Assembly (NCBI GenBank): GCA_963556255.1
Contig: OY744606.1
Span: 75,473,618 to 75,537,617, forward strand
Source: Allolobophora icterica
Taxonomy: Eukaryota; Annelida; Clitellata; Crassiclitellata; Lumbricidae
DNA: 64,000 nucleotides
Reading direction: 5' to 3'
Shown here piece by piece: positions 45,690 through 55,124 of the stretch. The notes below the pieces were generated by a model. That model ran no database searches and had not been told where the DNA came from. It worked only from the letters and a program-made list of their open reading frames with translations. How positions within the stretch are numbered: position 1 is the stretch's first letter; every line of letters starts with the position of its first letter. Both the position numbers and the translations under genes were made by a program.

Positions 45690-45937
45690 TATGTGTCTGT
45701 CTGTGTGTATGTCCGTGTGTCTGTCTAAGTGTCTGTCTGTGTGTATGTGTCTGTCTGTGTTTATGTCTGTGTGTCTGCCTGTCTCTGTGTCTATCTATGT
45801 GTCTGTGTGTGTGTGTTTGTGTCTGTCTGTCTGTGTATCGGCCTGTCTCTGTGTCTATCTTTGTGTCTGTCTGTCTGTCTTTGTGCCTGTCTGTCTATCT
45901 GTATTTCTGTCTGTATATCAGTGTGTCTGCCTGTGTT
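45690..45937. repeat. TCTG/TGTG array
   Basis: Degenerate TCTG/TGTG units. Frames here are artefacts. Confidence 0.85.
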
Positions 45938-47165
45938 GTTCGTTGACGCACTTTTGATCTACAAAGAGTCTCAGTCTGCCTTTCTGTGTATCTGTCCCTC
46001 CGTGTTTGTCTGCCTTTTCCTCTGCATCACTGTCATTAGCATTCCCTATGAGCTCTTCGATATCTGAATTTCAGTGGTAAGGCAAGACGCGCTACATAAA
46101 TGCATAGCCTTGAATCAATGAATTGGCACAGAGGTCTACTAAACGTATTACTTCGTTGAAATGGTAGAACAATGTGGCAACTTAATTAGTACACTGAATT
46201 ATTAAATTATCATACTATGACATGTCTAATTAGTTTAATTAGCAAGTTAGCTCATTTTGGAATAATTAGAGAACTAAAGTAGTCATTAGCTAAGTATTCA
46301 TTGTCTTCCTATAAGCATTCTAGTCTCTGGTGTTTGATCTATAGAGGCAATATTTTTCTCGATGCTTTGAAAAGTGTTGCGAAGACTGAACTGCGCCCTT
46401 ACTCAAAGGTACAGGTGGGCGGTTGGCGCTACCTGGCAATCAGTCCAGGTAACATCTTGTCTTTAGGGCTGCGACACAGATTGTTCTAAGTGCGTGTCTA
46501 ACGGAATTTCATTTGGCTGTGTCTTCAGTAATTATTTCCACTGAAGTTAGCAGTTTCTGACGATACATTACATCATAGTGTGGCTCGAGGACAAATTGGT
46601 GTTGTATATTGTGATGTACGTTGCTTGTGCGCGGTATTGAGGCGATGTATCCCTTCTGGCGAAAATCTGTTCTTACTTAGCCATCAAAGTAATTGCCGAA
46701 AGCTGTTCCGATTTTAGAACATTACGCCAGGATATCGCCTTTCCTAAACGCCGTTTTTGTTCTATAATTATTTTCCAGAAAGTAACTGTGTTCATCATAT
46801 CATACTGCACCGATATAGTGCACGCGTCGAAGCTATTCTTTCTACACAGGTGTCACCTTAAGGCGCTCTTGATATGATACAATACAATACGACTGTAATT
46901 TGATAATGCTCTCCTTAGAAAGTTGAAAAGTGCATACTGGAGCCGGGCGGGCGACACTGCCAGGTGCAGTGAACGTAAACGGGTAGTAAAGAGCCCGGTT
47001 TATACAATGATAGGTAACGTTCCTTGGAATGCCACTTCCATTGACGCCCACTCAGCCCTCCACTCTTTCGGTGTCGGTAAATGAACACCAGCGCAAGTTG
47101 GGAGGAGAATCTTCGAACCGCCTTTAAGACTACGCTTCTGAAGAGTTTGTTAATCGATACATGAA
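45938..47165. other. Unique DNA, nothing recognised
   Basis: Short frames only. AT-rich 'aattag' words at 46180-46280. Confidence 0.45.
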
Positions 47166-47167
47166 AA

Positions 47168-47465
47168 ATGCCTTACCTTTATCTGTTACCTTTATCTTTA
47201 CCTTTTTATTTTCCTTTATGTTTATCTGTACCTTTATCTTCACCTGTTAACTTTATCTGTAACCTCTATCTGTTACCTCAATCTTTACATTTACATTTAC
47301 CTTTATATTTATCTTTATCTGCTACCTTTACCTTTACATTTATCTTTATCTGTTACATTTATCTATTATCTTTATATTTACTTTTATATTTATCTTTATA
47401 TCTACCTGTATATTTACCATTATCTTTACAGTTATCTCTATTTTTATATTTATCTTTAACATATC
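47168..47465. repeat. TTTATC/TTTACC hexanucleotide array
   Basis: Imperfect 6-12-bp units, 'acctttatctgtt' being the most regular, over about 300 bp. Confidence 0.85.
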
Positions 47466-48078
47466 CGCTATGCTTCTGTTAGCATCTAAGCCCAATGATC
47501 ATTATATCTTGATAAGGCGTTTCTGACGAATTTGCATAGAGACGATCAGACAATTGTCTTTCTCCGTTGTATAGACCATAGCGACTCTCCTTTCATGCCA
47601 AATACATTCATTTTCTCGGTCATACCAGTTCCTAGTAATACCAGACATTAACTTGTTACCTACAAGGGCGTACTACTCATCATAGCCGCTGCCCGGCAGT
47701 GTCGCGCAGCAATTCCTGGGTACAGACGGGGAGGGTCAGATTGAGGAAGGGTGTGGAAATGGATTTCTGGTTGATAAAGAAACACGGAGCCGTTCCATGC
47801 ATCGGCAGACGCACCTGAAATTGCAGAAGCTTCAACTGAATGTCGCTTTCCGGCTTCAAAACAGGTGCGCGCCGTTTTCCGGAAACATTGCTCTAGTCAA
47901 GGGTCGCGCACGTGCATTCGAAGTACAGGCGTATGAGTGGCTTGGTAAACACGTTTGTTATCGTATCTAATATGATTTGATGTAACTTTAACTAAATCTA
48001 ATCTAATCTAATGTAGCCTGGTTCTGTTCGGTCGAGGTAAACCTGTAGACTTATATATAGGCCTATATATATATGCCG
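47466..48078. other. Unique DNA, nothing recognised
   Basis: A short CTAAT run at 47995-48012. No gene recognised. Confidence 0.4.
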
Positions 48079-48079
48079 T

Positions 48080-48506
48080 TATAACAATGTTTCAATGTGC
48101 GTTATAACAATATATCAATATGTGTCATCACAACGTATCAATATGTGTTATCACAACGTATCAATATGTGTTATCACAATGTATCAATGCGTTATCACAA
48201 TGTATCCATGTGTGTTATCGCAATGTATCAAAGTGTTATCTCAATGTATCAATGTGTGTTATCGCAATGTATCAAAGTGTTATCTCAATGTATCAATGTG
48301 TGTTATCGCAGTGTATCAATGTGCGTTATTACGATGTATCAAAGTGTGTTATCGAAATGTATCAATGCGCGTTATCGAAATGTATCAATGTGCGTTATAG
48401 CAGTGTATGGATGTATGTTAACGCAATGCATCAATGTGCATTATCACAATGTATCAACGCGTTTTGACAATGTATCAATGCGTTATCGCAATGTATCAAT
48501 GTCCAT
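48080..48506. repeat. Minisatellite, 'tgtgttatcNcaatgtatcaa' units
   Basis: About 20 units of 19-23 bp with internal variants (cgcgttatcgaaa, tgttatctcaa). Variant units recur in pairs, so segments were duplicated. Three overlapping frames of 101-172 codons are artefacts of a stop-poor unit. Confidence 0.93.
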
Positions 48507-48905
48507 TAGCCCATTTGTTTCACTTGCGCACGTTGTCTGTTATATTGTTTCATTTTTTCTACGTGTCCTTGAGACATTATTTTCAATTAAGGTCCATATT
48601 CCTGTAAATAATTAAAGCCGTTCAGCCCAGTACGTATTCCTCGACTCTCCGCTAGGAGTGCTGTCATTCCACGAAAACTCTGCTACTGAATATTCCGGAT
48701 GACCTCACGCTGTGTACGGACAATCATGCATAAAGCGATTCTGATGGATGCACATAGAGGACGGTCGGCAACTGAGAACTGTATCTCGCTCTGAGACAGC
48801 GTAAAAGGCGATAAATGAGTTTTTCGGATGTATTAGATTGCATTGCATATGAAGTCTCTGTAGTCTCATAGAACTGAGAGTGGCTGAACTGAAGGAGGTA
48901 AGGAT
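48507..48905. other. Unique DNA, nothing recognised
   Basis: No feature supported. Confidence 0.4.
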
Positions 48906-48909
48906 GACA

Positions 48910-48911
48910 CG

Positions 48912-49000
<89 letters not shown>

Positions 49001-49441
49001 CAAATTTATTCTTCATACAACCAATAAACTCATGTGCAGACGAATTATGTTAACTGTTCGCGGTCACTATATTCCTAGGCCGTCATTCAGTCCTGGCTGT
49101 GCGGTCTTCTTATTGTTCCATTCCGAGGTGCCTAGAACAGATAGAGAGTTTCCAATCTGAAGGGCGACTGATAAACGCTGTATCAGATGGCAGGTCTCAC
49201 GTTGGTCACCTGTCGCTGCTTTTATTTTGCCTCCCAGTTCTTGAACAAAGTCGGGTGACTCGGTGTGCCAGCTTCCTGCGGTTTCGACTGCTACAGGAAT
49301 GAAATGGTGCGACTGTGAGATGGCAGCATATTTGCTTTCCTTGTTATGGGCTGATTTTTCGGCCGCGGCGCCTGCGTTTTGCGCTGTTAAATGCTCATAT
49401 GATGTAGCGAACGTATCAGGTACCGTAACATCCCATGCCAT
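48910..49441 (-). pseudogene. Non-LTR retroelement polyprotein C-terminus with ATA tail
   Basis: The minus-strand frame 49067-49441 (124 codons from its first Met) reads TVPDTFATSY, GAAAEKSAHNKESKYA, HHFIPVAVETAGSW and FVQELGGKIKAATGD.RET, then LIQRLSVALQIGNSLSVLGT. I recognise this as the C-terminal region of reverse-transcriptase polyproteins widespread in marine invertebrate genomes (pattern 'A...K..KY......F.P.A.ET.G.W......E....T.D.RE...L.QR.S.A.Q.GN'). A 3' region follows to AATAAA and an ATA array (48914-49000) as tail. 5'-truncated. Confidence 0.7.
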
Positions 49442-49463
49442 GTTATTATTATTATTAGTAGTA

Positions 49464-49500
<37 letters not shown>

Positions 49501-49660
49501 GAAGCGCCGCTACTAATATGAAATCAATAATTGATGACGTTTAGCAACTGCGAGGGAAAGCGTTGCTCCTGGTCCCTACACAGTAGCCGAGGAGGATCGA
49601 ACCAATACTCTCGACATTACATGGTGAACGCCTCAACCAATCGGCTACAGTGTTCCACAA
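49442..49660 (-). mobile_element. tRNA-derived SINE with ATA tail
   Basis: On the minus strand: an A-box-like 'tagccgattggttgaggcg' (from about 49648), a B-box-like 'ggttcgatcctcc' (about 49598), then 'gtagggaccaggagcaac' (the 'gggaccttgngcaagtcc' position), and a 3' end running into TTA/ATA repeats at 49443-49500. It lies directly upstream of the LINE fragment in the same orientation. Confidence 0.65.
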
Positions 49661-49945
49661 ATAGCCTTTAGAGCTCGATAGCGGTTCTGCAATTAAATCA
49701 CCCAGTAGTCTGATATTGGAATCGCAAATAAACTTATAATTCATAACTTTTGCAATTAAGTTCACAAAAGACTGAGAATTGTGACTGAGAATAACCTCTA
49801 TTAACATTCAGAATGATCTCAGAGAAGTTTTGGACCGTGAAGTAGGCTATCTTTCGTAACCATCATCATCTTCACTAGATTATCTCGTCGACATAATGAA
49901 CAAGTGTCATCAGAATCATACAATAGAATGCAGCTGTAATTTGAT
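49661..49945. other. Unique DNA, nothing recognised
   Basis: No feature supported. Confidence 0.35.
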
Positions 49946-49947
49946 TT

Positions 49948-50025
49948 AGAAACATCTATTGCGCCGGTTCCTAATGCACTCGGCATCAACCTATGGCGCA
50001 AGAAAACCCAGTTGTAATCAGGTCA
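49948..50025 (-). repeat. Short retroposon 3' end, same family as 41095
   Basis: 'catctattgcgccggttcctaatgcac...catcaacctatggcgca' is shared with 41095-41165 and 42770-42855. Confidence 0.5.
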
Positions 50026-50055
50026 ATTTCCAGAAGATCAGCAATTTGAAAGATT

Positions 50056-50306
50056 GCTTATTTATTTATTTTATTTATTCCGGATATTTCTATAGCGCCT
50101 CTCGAAGTCAACTACTACTCAGAGGCGCTCCCGACTACAGCATTTGATACTGTGCCGGAATTTTCACGCCGAAGCGCCACGAGCAATAATTATTGCGAGT
50201 GAAGGACTTGCCCAAGGTCCGTACGCAGCGGCTATATAGTGGGATTCGAACCTGCAACCCTCCGGTCACAAGGCGCCGAACTTACCACTGAGCCACCACG
50301 CCCCAC
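50056..50306 (-). mobile_element. Composite SINE: tRNA head plus LINE-type 3' hairpin
   Basis: Minus strand, 5' to 3': a head with A box GTGGCTCAGTGGTAAG (from about 50298) and B box GGTTCGAATCCC (about 50252-50241), then 'acggaccttgggcaagtcc', a body, 'gggagcgcctctgagtagt...cgagaggcgctatagaaat' (50128-50088), and a TTTA-type tail (50058-50080). The last module is the one at the 3' ends of the CR1/L2-like LINEs in this window, which is how such SINEs borrow LINE machinery. Head folding is incomplete, so not a functional tRNA. Confidence 0.85.
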
Positions 50307-50815
50307 AAAGCTTAATATCAACCATACCAGGTAAACTTACATTAGATCAAAAGTGCAAACTGAAGCCAGTTAACATCAAAGATTTAGAACAATAAACATA
50401 CTGGAAGAGGTTCCTTTTCGGTTTAGAGCGAAGAATTGGCAAGCTAAGTAACCTTACGTACTTTTATTGCACTATTTTAGGCTACGTTGTGTTATGCTAT
50501 GGTCAGTAAGTAAGCAAGCATATTTTAATTAGCCAATAATATTGCTGATCAGACTTTGGTGTACAGACATCTAATAAACACAGTTGAAAAATATATAACA
50601 TCCTAACAATGCAAATGTCTTGCGCATCAGGCTGTCGACTGGGGATTTATTATGGGAGAATTATGAGAGAATAATGGGCTATTGTATGTTATTCTATGCT
50701 GTGTTATGTGTGGCATATTAAAATGATGATGGTTTATGTTATATTAGGTCTATATTATATTTTATATGTTATGTTAGAATATGTTATGTTACAATATATC
50801 ATATATTATGTGTAA
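50307..50815. other. Unique AT-rich DNA with TTATG/TATGT words
   Basis: About 50680-50812 is a degenerate 'tatgttatgtta' repeat. Confidence 0.45.
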
Positions 50816-50819
50816 ATTG

Positions 50820-51045
50820 CCATGGAGCTGACAGTGTCTGAACTATGTGTATTGTGTAGACAGTCTGGATGTCTGGTGTCGTCGGTGATGGCGGATGCTG
50901 CATCGACGGAGGCATACAGACGAAATGGGCTTCAGCAGCTGCTGCAGCAGGTGGCAGAGGGGCAAGCCGAATGTCGTCTGACCTCGACGACCTCAGCATC
51001 GACGCAGACGATGCGGACGATAGATACCGAGAAGAACACGAACCG
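50820..51045 (+). other. GC-rich island with two open frames; candidate host exon
   Basis: A sharply GC-richer stretch between AT-rich DNA and the satellite. Two plus-strand frames are open: 50822-51052 (contains a Gln-rich 'QQLLQQVAEGQAE') and 50869-51159 (Ala/Gly-rich, then an acidic 'DLDDLSIDADDADDRYREE'). A GTTAGT at about 51044 could be a splice donor just before the first satellite unit. No domain recognised, and either frame or neither may be real. Confidence 0.3.
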
Positions 51046-51482
51046 ACGTTAGTAGATTACGTCACCAGTTTACATACAACTTTAGCAGATTTACGTCACC
51101 CGTTTATATTTAGCTGTAGTAAATTACGTTACCTGTTTATTTATAACTGTAGTAGATGACGTCACCCGTTTATTTATAACTGTGGTAGATTACGTCACCC
51201 GTTTACATACAACTTTAGCAGATTTACGTCACCCGTTTATATTTAGCTGTAGTAGATTACGTTACCTGTTTATTTATAACTGTAGTAGATGACGTCACCC
51301 GTTTATTTATAACTGTGGTAGATTACGTCACCCGTTTATATATAATTTCGTTGATTACGTCACCCGTTTATGTTTAACTGTTATGGATTACGTCACCCGT
51401 TTATATATAGCTGGAGTAGATTACATCACCCGCTTATTAATAATTCTGGTACATTACGTCACCTGTTTATATCATACACAGT
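51046..51482 (+). repeat. TTACGTCA satellite, first and longest island
   Basis: About 13 tandem units of about 33 bp with consensus 'tagattacgtcacccg' plus 'tttatatataactg'. Four-unit blocks repeat with a period of 133 bp (the variant 'tacatacaactttagc' at 51071 and 51204), a higher-order structure. Two units have TGACGTCA, the canonical CRE palindrome. No transcript evidence. Confidence 0.95.
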
Positions 51483-51665
51483 CATAATATCCATAGAGCG
51501 TGTGTCTGTCGGAGGACGCTTTGGAATCTATTGTGAAACAGAAACCGTTTGTGACGTCAGTACTGCCGTCTTGACGACGGCGATCAGAGCATTTTAACCA
51601 GCGACATAATTATATAGGCCTATGTACACTGCCGTCATAATATGACGGGCAAATACTCTAGTATA
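51483..51665 (-). mobile_element. TGACGTCA/CGTCATAATATGACG palindromic module, inverted copy
   Basis: Contains 'gaaaccgtttgtgacgtcagtactgccgtc', 'gatcagagcattttaacca' and the near-palindrome CCGTCATAATATGACGG at 51631-51648, ending 'gcaaatactctagtata'. Its reverse complement matches 54056-54220 closely and 53850-53990 in part. Probably a MITE. Exact ends are not resolved. Confidence 0.6.
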
Positions 51666-51798
51666 ATAATATTAATAATTATTACATTCTTTATTATTTA
51701 AAACCGACAGACGCAGTAAGATTACATTGAAACATGAAAGTACAATCAAGATCTTAATTTAACACACGGTTTGGCAGCCATGCAAGCGCCCCCTAGAG
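51666..51798 (-). mobile_element. SINE, 3' part (interrupted by the hAT element)
   Basis: Minus-strand copy of the 'ggctgccaNaacgtgtgtt' SINE: 3' end 'aataataaag' near 51690, body to 51790. The rest of the SINE, including the B-box-like 'gatcgattcccgtaaccccc', resumes at 52306. Confidence 0.75.
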
Positions 51799-52305
51799 CA
51801 GCGGTTCTCAACCTGTGGGTCGCGATCCCCACGGGGGTCGCCTTACGATTTGCCAGGGGTCGGCTGGAACCTTCAGAAATTTGTTTTAAAAAATAGTTGT
51901 CAGCGTAGCTTCTTAGTGTTTTCTTCTTATAAATCTTAAGTAATGTTTAAACTTCAAATTTAGCAGCTGTCATTGAATTTTGTAACTCTTAATTGTACAG
52001 TCATAGTACAATACAAAATAAATATTAAACTTCAAGTAAAAATTTCATTTACTAAATTTTACTTTTAAAAATTTCAAAATTATTAGGCCTACCAACAAAA
52101 TTTACAAATTGTTTTCTTGCTTAATGATTTCTTGCGGTATTATACATGATGCGTATGAATTATCAAATGATGAGAAGTGAAATGCATCGTAATGGTAGCA
52201 AAATGCGGTGAAGGGGAGTAACCCATCAATTTTATTGTTGGGGGTCGCCACAACTTTGGAAACTTTATCAAGGGGTCGCAGCACTAAAAAGGTTGAGAAC
52301 CGCTG
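51799..52305. mobile_element. hAT-type MITE, 8-bp duplication, nested in a SINE
   Basis: Ends CAGCGGTTCTCAACC (51799) and GGTTGAGAACCGCTG (to 52305), with GGGTCGC blocks just inside both ends, as in many Charlie-like hAT MITEs. An exact 8-bp CCCTAGAG lies at 51791-51798 and 52306-52313. 507 bp, no transposase. Confidence 0.95.
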
Positions 52306-52395
52306 CCCTAGAGGAAAGGGGGTTACGGGAATCGATCCGTGTACCTTATGTTTTCCTGGCCATGAGTGTTACCATTACTCTATCCCCTCCCCTGT
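52306..52395 (-). mobile_element. SINE, 5' part (continuation after the hAT element)
   Basis: Minus strand: 'gggatagagtaatggtaacactcatggccagga' is the head (A-box-like), and 'atcgattcccgtaaccccc' the B-box-like block. The same words are in the plus-strand copy at 54415. Confidence 0.75.
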
Positions 52396-52606
52396 TATAG
52401 ATTATGCCACCCGTTTACATATAGCTGGAATAGATACGTCATCCGCTTAGTAGATTACTCTATCCCTCCCCTGTTATAGATTACGCCACCCGTTTACATA
52501 TAGCTGGAGTAGATACGTCATCCGCTTATTTATAACTGTGGTAGATTGTGTCACCTAACTGTTATAGATTACGTCACCCGTTTCTATATAGCTAGTAGAT
52601 TTTCAT
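52374..52606 (+). repeat. TTACGTCA satellite island with an 80-bp duplication
   Basis: Variant units (TACGTCATCCG, TTACGCCACCCG). A segment of about 80 bp is tandemly duplicated (52374-52453 and 52454-52533), and its start is the end of the SINE ('attactctatccc'). So the satellite expanded after the SINE arrived. Confidence 0.85.
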
Positions 52607-53085
52607 CTCTGCAGTCTGTTCTGAATGCGGCTGCCAGGCTCATTGCCCGTTTTCCTCGCTTCTCTCACATAACTACCTTTATGACTGATGTACTTCACTG
52701 GCTTCCTGTTGCTTCCCGTATCCAATACAAGGTTCTTCTCCTGGTCTCTAGGACTCAACTGGGAAAAGCTCCTAAATACCTCTGTGACCTAATGCGCAAA
52801 CCTCTATCTGCTCTGTCTTCCCGCCCTCTTCGGTCTGCTGACCGCTTTGATCTGCTTGTCCCTCGCGCAAGGACTTCGATGGCTCAGCATCGTGCTTTTG
52901 CCATCCTTGGCCCTTCCCTTTGGAATGACCTGCCCCCTCTCTCCGTAGCAAGATATTGCTTGGGATCTCGCCTTCTTCTCTCCGCTGCCTAAAGACCTTT
53001 CTTTTTCCTCGGGGCTGACACGCTGGGAGCGCCTCTGAATAGTCTATGCTGTGAGAGGCGCTTTATAAATAATTATATAAGATTA
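52607..53085 (+). pseudogene. LINE 3' end (CR1/L2-like), frameshifted near the end
   Basis: Plus strand: LQSVLNAAARLIARFPRFSH, DVLHWLPVASRIQYKVLLLV, RPLRSADRFDLLVPRAR and GPSLWNDLPP, then a shift near 52950 and 'LKTFLFPRG'-like remains, then the module 'gggagcgcctctgaatag...gtgagaggcgctttataaat' (about 53028-53072). Very close in pattern to the copies at 55125 and 58477. 5'-truncated, inserted in satellite DNA. Confidence 0.85.
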
Positions 53086-53131
53086 CGTCACCCGCTTATT
53101 TATGACTGTGGTAGATTACTTCGCCTGTTTA
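53086..53131 (+). repeat. TTACGTCA satellite remnant
   Basis: About 1.5 units between two tail-to-tail LINE ends. Confidence 0.85.
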
Positions 53132-53830
53132 TATTCATTCATTCATTCATTTAAAAAATTTAAGTTATCACCCCCTCAAGTTACCTATTCAGAAGCGCTC
53201 CCAGCCCAACCACGGCAATATAAACTGAATGTAAGTAACTTATAAAATATAAGCGAATTATTCTTAGGTAACGGACGTATCTGTAATGGGAGTTGATTCC
53301 AGGTGGAGGGGTCAACCACATAGAAAGCACGACGCTGCCTAGTTACGGTGGTAGAACGAGGAACCAAGAGCTCACCCGCAGAAGAAAGGTGAAGGGCTCG
53401 GCGGCCAGTCACATGAGAGACAGGACAGAGTTCACGTAAGTAAACGGGGAACAGCCAAGAAGGCATAGCCTCGTCAATGCAGCTTTTTTATAGTTGATGC
53501 GTTGCGAGATGGGAAGCCAGTGTAGTGTGTCACGCATATAGGCTGAGACAGGGGCATGTACGTTTAGGAAGGTGACCAATGAGATGCGTAGCAGATCGAA
53601 GAACCCGATCAAGGCGAGCAGTCAAAGAAAGTAGCAGGCCTACCAGGATCGAGCAGCAATGGTCAAGTCGACTGGTCACAAAGGCATGGATAAGAGTAGC
53701 TGCAGCATCATGAGATAAGGAACGAGAGATAACCCGCAGCTGGCGCAGCTGATATTAGCAGCTATGAGTATGCTGATTTATATGAGGGGAGAAACAGTTC
53801 ACCATCAAGAATAATTCCAAAGTAGTATAT
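53132..53830 (-). pseudogene. LINE 3' end (CR1/L2-like), frameshifted
   Basis: Minus strand, two frames: 53409-53612 (RDTLHWLPISQRINYK) and 53185-53466 (ELCPVSHVTGRRALHL, VDPSTWNQLPLQIRPLPKN, then LYCRGWAGSASE to the stop). The last words match the copies at 23515 and 54806, a second subfamily. The 3' module 'gggagcgcttctgaatag' lies near 53195 (second arm diverged), with a TGAA tail (53137-53152). Upstream to about 53830 earlier reverse transcriptase sequence is recognisable but broken. Confidence 0.75.
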
Positions 53831-53834
53831 AATT

Positions 53835-54280
53835 ACTAGTGTATTTTCCCGTCAAAATTATGACGGCAGTATATAGTGTTAGAGTATTAACCCGTCATAT
53901 TATGACGTCATATTATAGGCCTATATGTGTCGTCAAGACCGCCGTCGTCAAGACGGCAGTACTGACGTCACAAACGGTTTCACAATAGAACAGAAGCCGT
54001 TTGTGACGTAGCGTCCTACGACGGACAAATTTACATATAAGGAAACTATTATTATTACTAGTGTATTTGCCCGTCATAATTATGACGTGACGACAGTGTA
54101 TCATTATAGGCCTATATGTATCGTTGGTTAAAATGCTCTGATCGCCGTCGTCAAGACAACCGTCGTCAAGACGGCGGTATTGACGTCACAAACGGTTTCA
54201 TAATAGAACAGAAGCCTTTTGTGACGTAGCGTCATACGACGGACAAATTTGCATATAAGGAAACTATATGTATAGATAAT
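53835..54280 (+). mobile_element. Two direct copies of the palindromic TGACGTCA module
   Basis: Copies at about 53845-54050 and 54056-54275 share 'gtgtatttNcccgtcaNaattatgacg', 'tataggcctatatgt', 'cgtcgtcaagacggcNgtantgacgtcacaaacggtttca', 'tgtgacgtagcgtcNtacgacggacaaattt' and 'atataaggaaactat'. The module at 51483 is the inverted third copy. CGTCATAA/TTATGACG palindromes lie at the start of each. Confidence 0.65.
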
Positions 54281-54284
54281 AATA

Positions 54285-54405
54285 ACTGTTATAGATTATG
54301 TCACCCGTTTATATATAGCTGTAGTAGATTACGTAATCTGCTTATTTATAACTGTGGTAGATTACGTCACGCGTTTATTTATAAATGTAGCATATTACGT
54401 CAATA
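54285..54405 (+). repeat. TTACGTCA satellite island
   Basis: Four units with variants (TTATGTCA, TTACGTAA, TTACGTCA). Confidence 0.9.
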
Positions 54406-54414
54406 CGAGGAGGG

Positions 54415-54632
54415 GAGGGATAGAATAATGGTAACACTCATGGCCAGGAGAGCAGCAGAAGAGTAGCAGAAGAGCAGCAGTACGCGGTTCGATTCCCGCA
54501 ACCCCCCTCGGATGGGCGCCTTGCATGGCTGCCATAACGTGTGTTTCGTTAAGATAACAATTGATAATTGTACTGTTATGTTTCAATGTAATCTTACTGC
54601 GCTTGTCGGTTTGAATTAATAAAGAAAAAATT
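54415..54632 (+). mobile_element. tRNA-derived SINE
   Basis: The head is 'gggatagaataatggtaacactcatggccagga' with a B-box-like 'gcggttcgattcccgc' (54484-54499). An 'agagNagcagaag' triplication sits between. The body is 'gggcgccttgcatggctgcc', 'ataacgtgtgttt' and 'gataattgtactgttatgtttcaatgtaatcttactgcg', ending 'aattaataaag'. The same family as 43170 and 51666/52306. Confidence 0.78.
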
Positions 54633-54644
54633 ATTTAAAAAGAT

Positions 54645-54719
54645 AATCGTGTATATAGAACTGTAGCAAATTACGTCACTCGTTTATTTATAACTGTAGT
54701 AGATTACGTCACCCGTATC

Positions 54720-54750
<31 letters not shown>

Positions 54751-54770
54751 TAAAATTATAATATATATAC
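54645..54770 (+). repeat. TTACGTCA satellite island and ATA microsatellite
   Basis: Two units, then an ATA run (54720-54750). Confidence 0.88.
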
Positions 54771-54805
54771 ATACATATATACATAACTACTATAACTACT
54801 ATGCT

Positions 54806-55003
54806 ACTATGCAGCAGCGCTTTCTCCGTCGTTGGTCGCACAATTTGGAATGGGCTTCCCTCTGAGCTGCGGTCTCTTCCTCGAAACTCATCCACCGCTT
54901 TCTTCTTTTCTCTAAAGACTGTTCTCTTTCGCCGGGGTTGGGCTGGGAGCGCCTCTGAATAGCTTTTTTGAAGAGGCGCTATATAAATATTTGATTGATT
55001 GAT
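54806..55003 (+). pseudogene. LINE 3' end, short
   Basis: Plus strand: VGRTIWNGLPSELRSLPRNS, SLKTVLFRRGWAGSASE, stop, then 'gggagcgcctctgaatag...gaagaggcgctatataaat' and a TTGA tail (about 54985-55000). Closest to the minus-strand copy at 23505-24030. Confidence 0.85.
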
Positions 55004-55059
55004 AACTACATGCAGTAGAAAACGTTTAACACGATTTATAACGATACGATACGATTCGA

Positions 55060-55122
55060 TAAGAAACGAATACGTCACCCGTTTATCTATAACTGTAGTA
55101 GATTACGTCACCCGTTAATATA
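55060..55122 (+). repeat. TTACGTCA satellite island
   Basis: Two units. Confidence 0.88.
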
Positions 55123-55124
55123 AA

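Noticed and set aside
48095..48615. Three overlapping plus-strand frames in 48095-48615
   Set aside because: The 19-23-bp minisatellite unit lacks stops. The proteins are the same repeat in shifted frames.
50230..50306. tRNA gene on the minus strand
   Set aside because: A and B boxes are good but no acceptor stem closes, and the sequence continues into a SINE body and LINE-type tail.
51046..51482. CRISPR array
   Set aside because: Units are contiguous and vary by drift, with no unique spacers between exact repeats. The context is a eukaryotic satellite.
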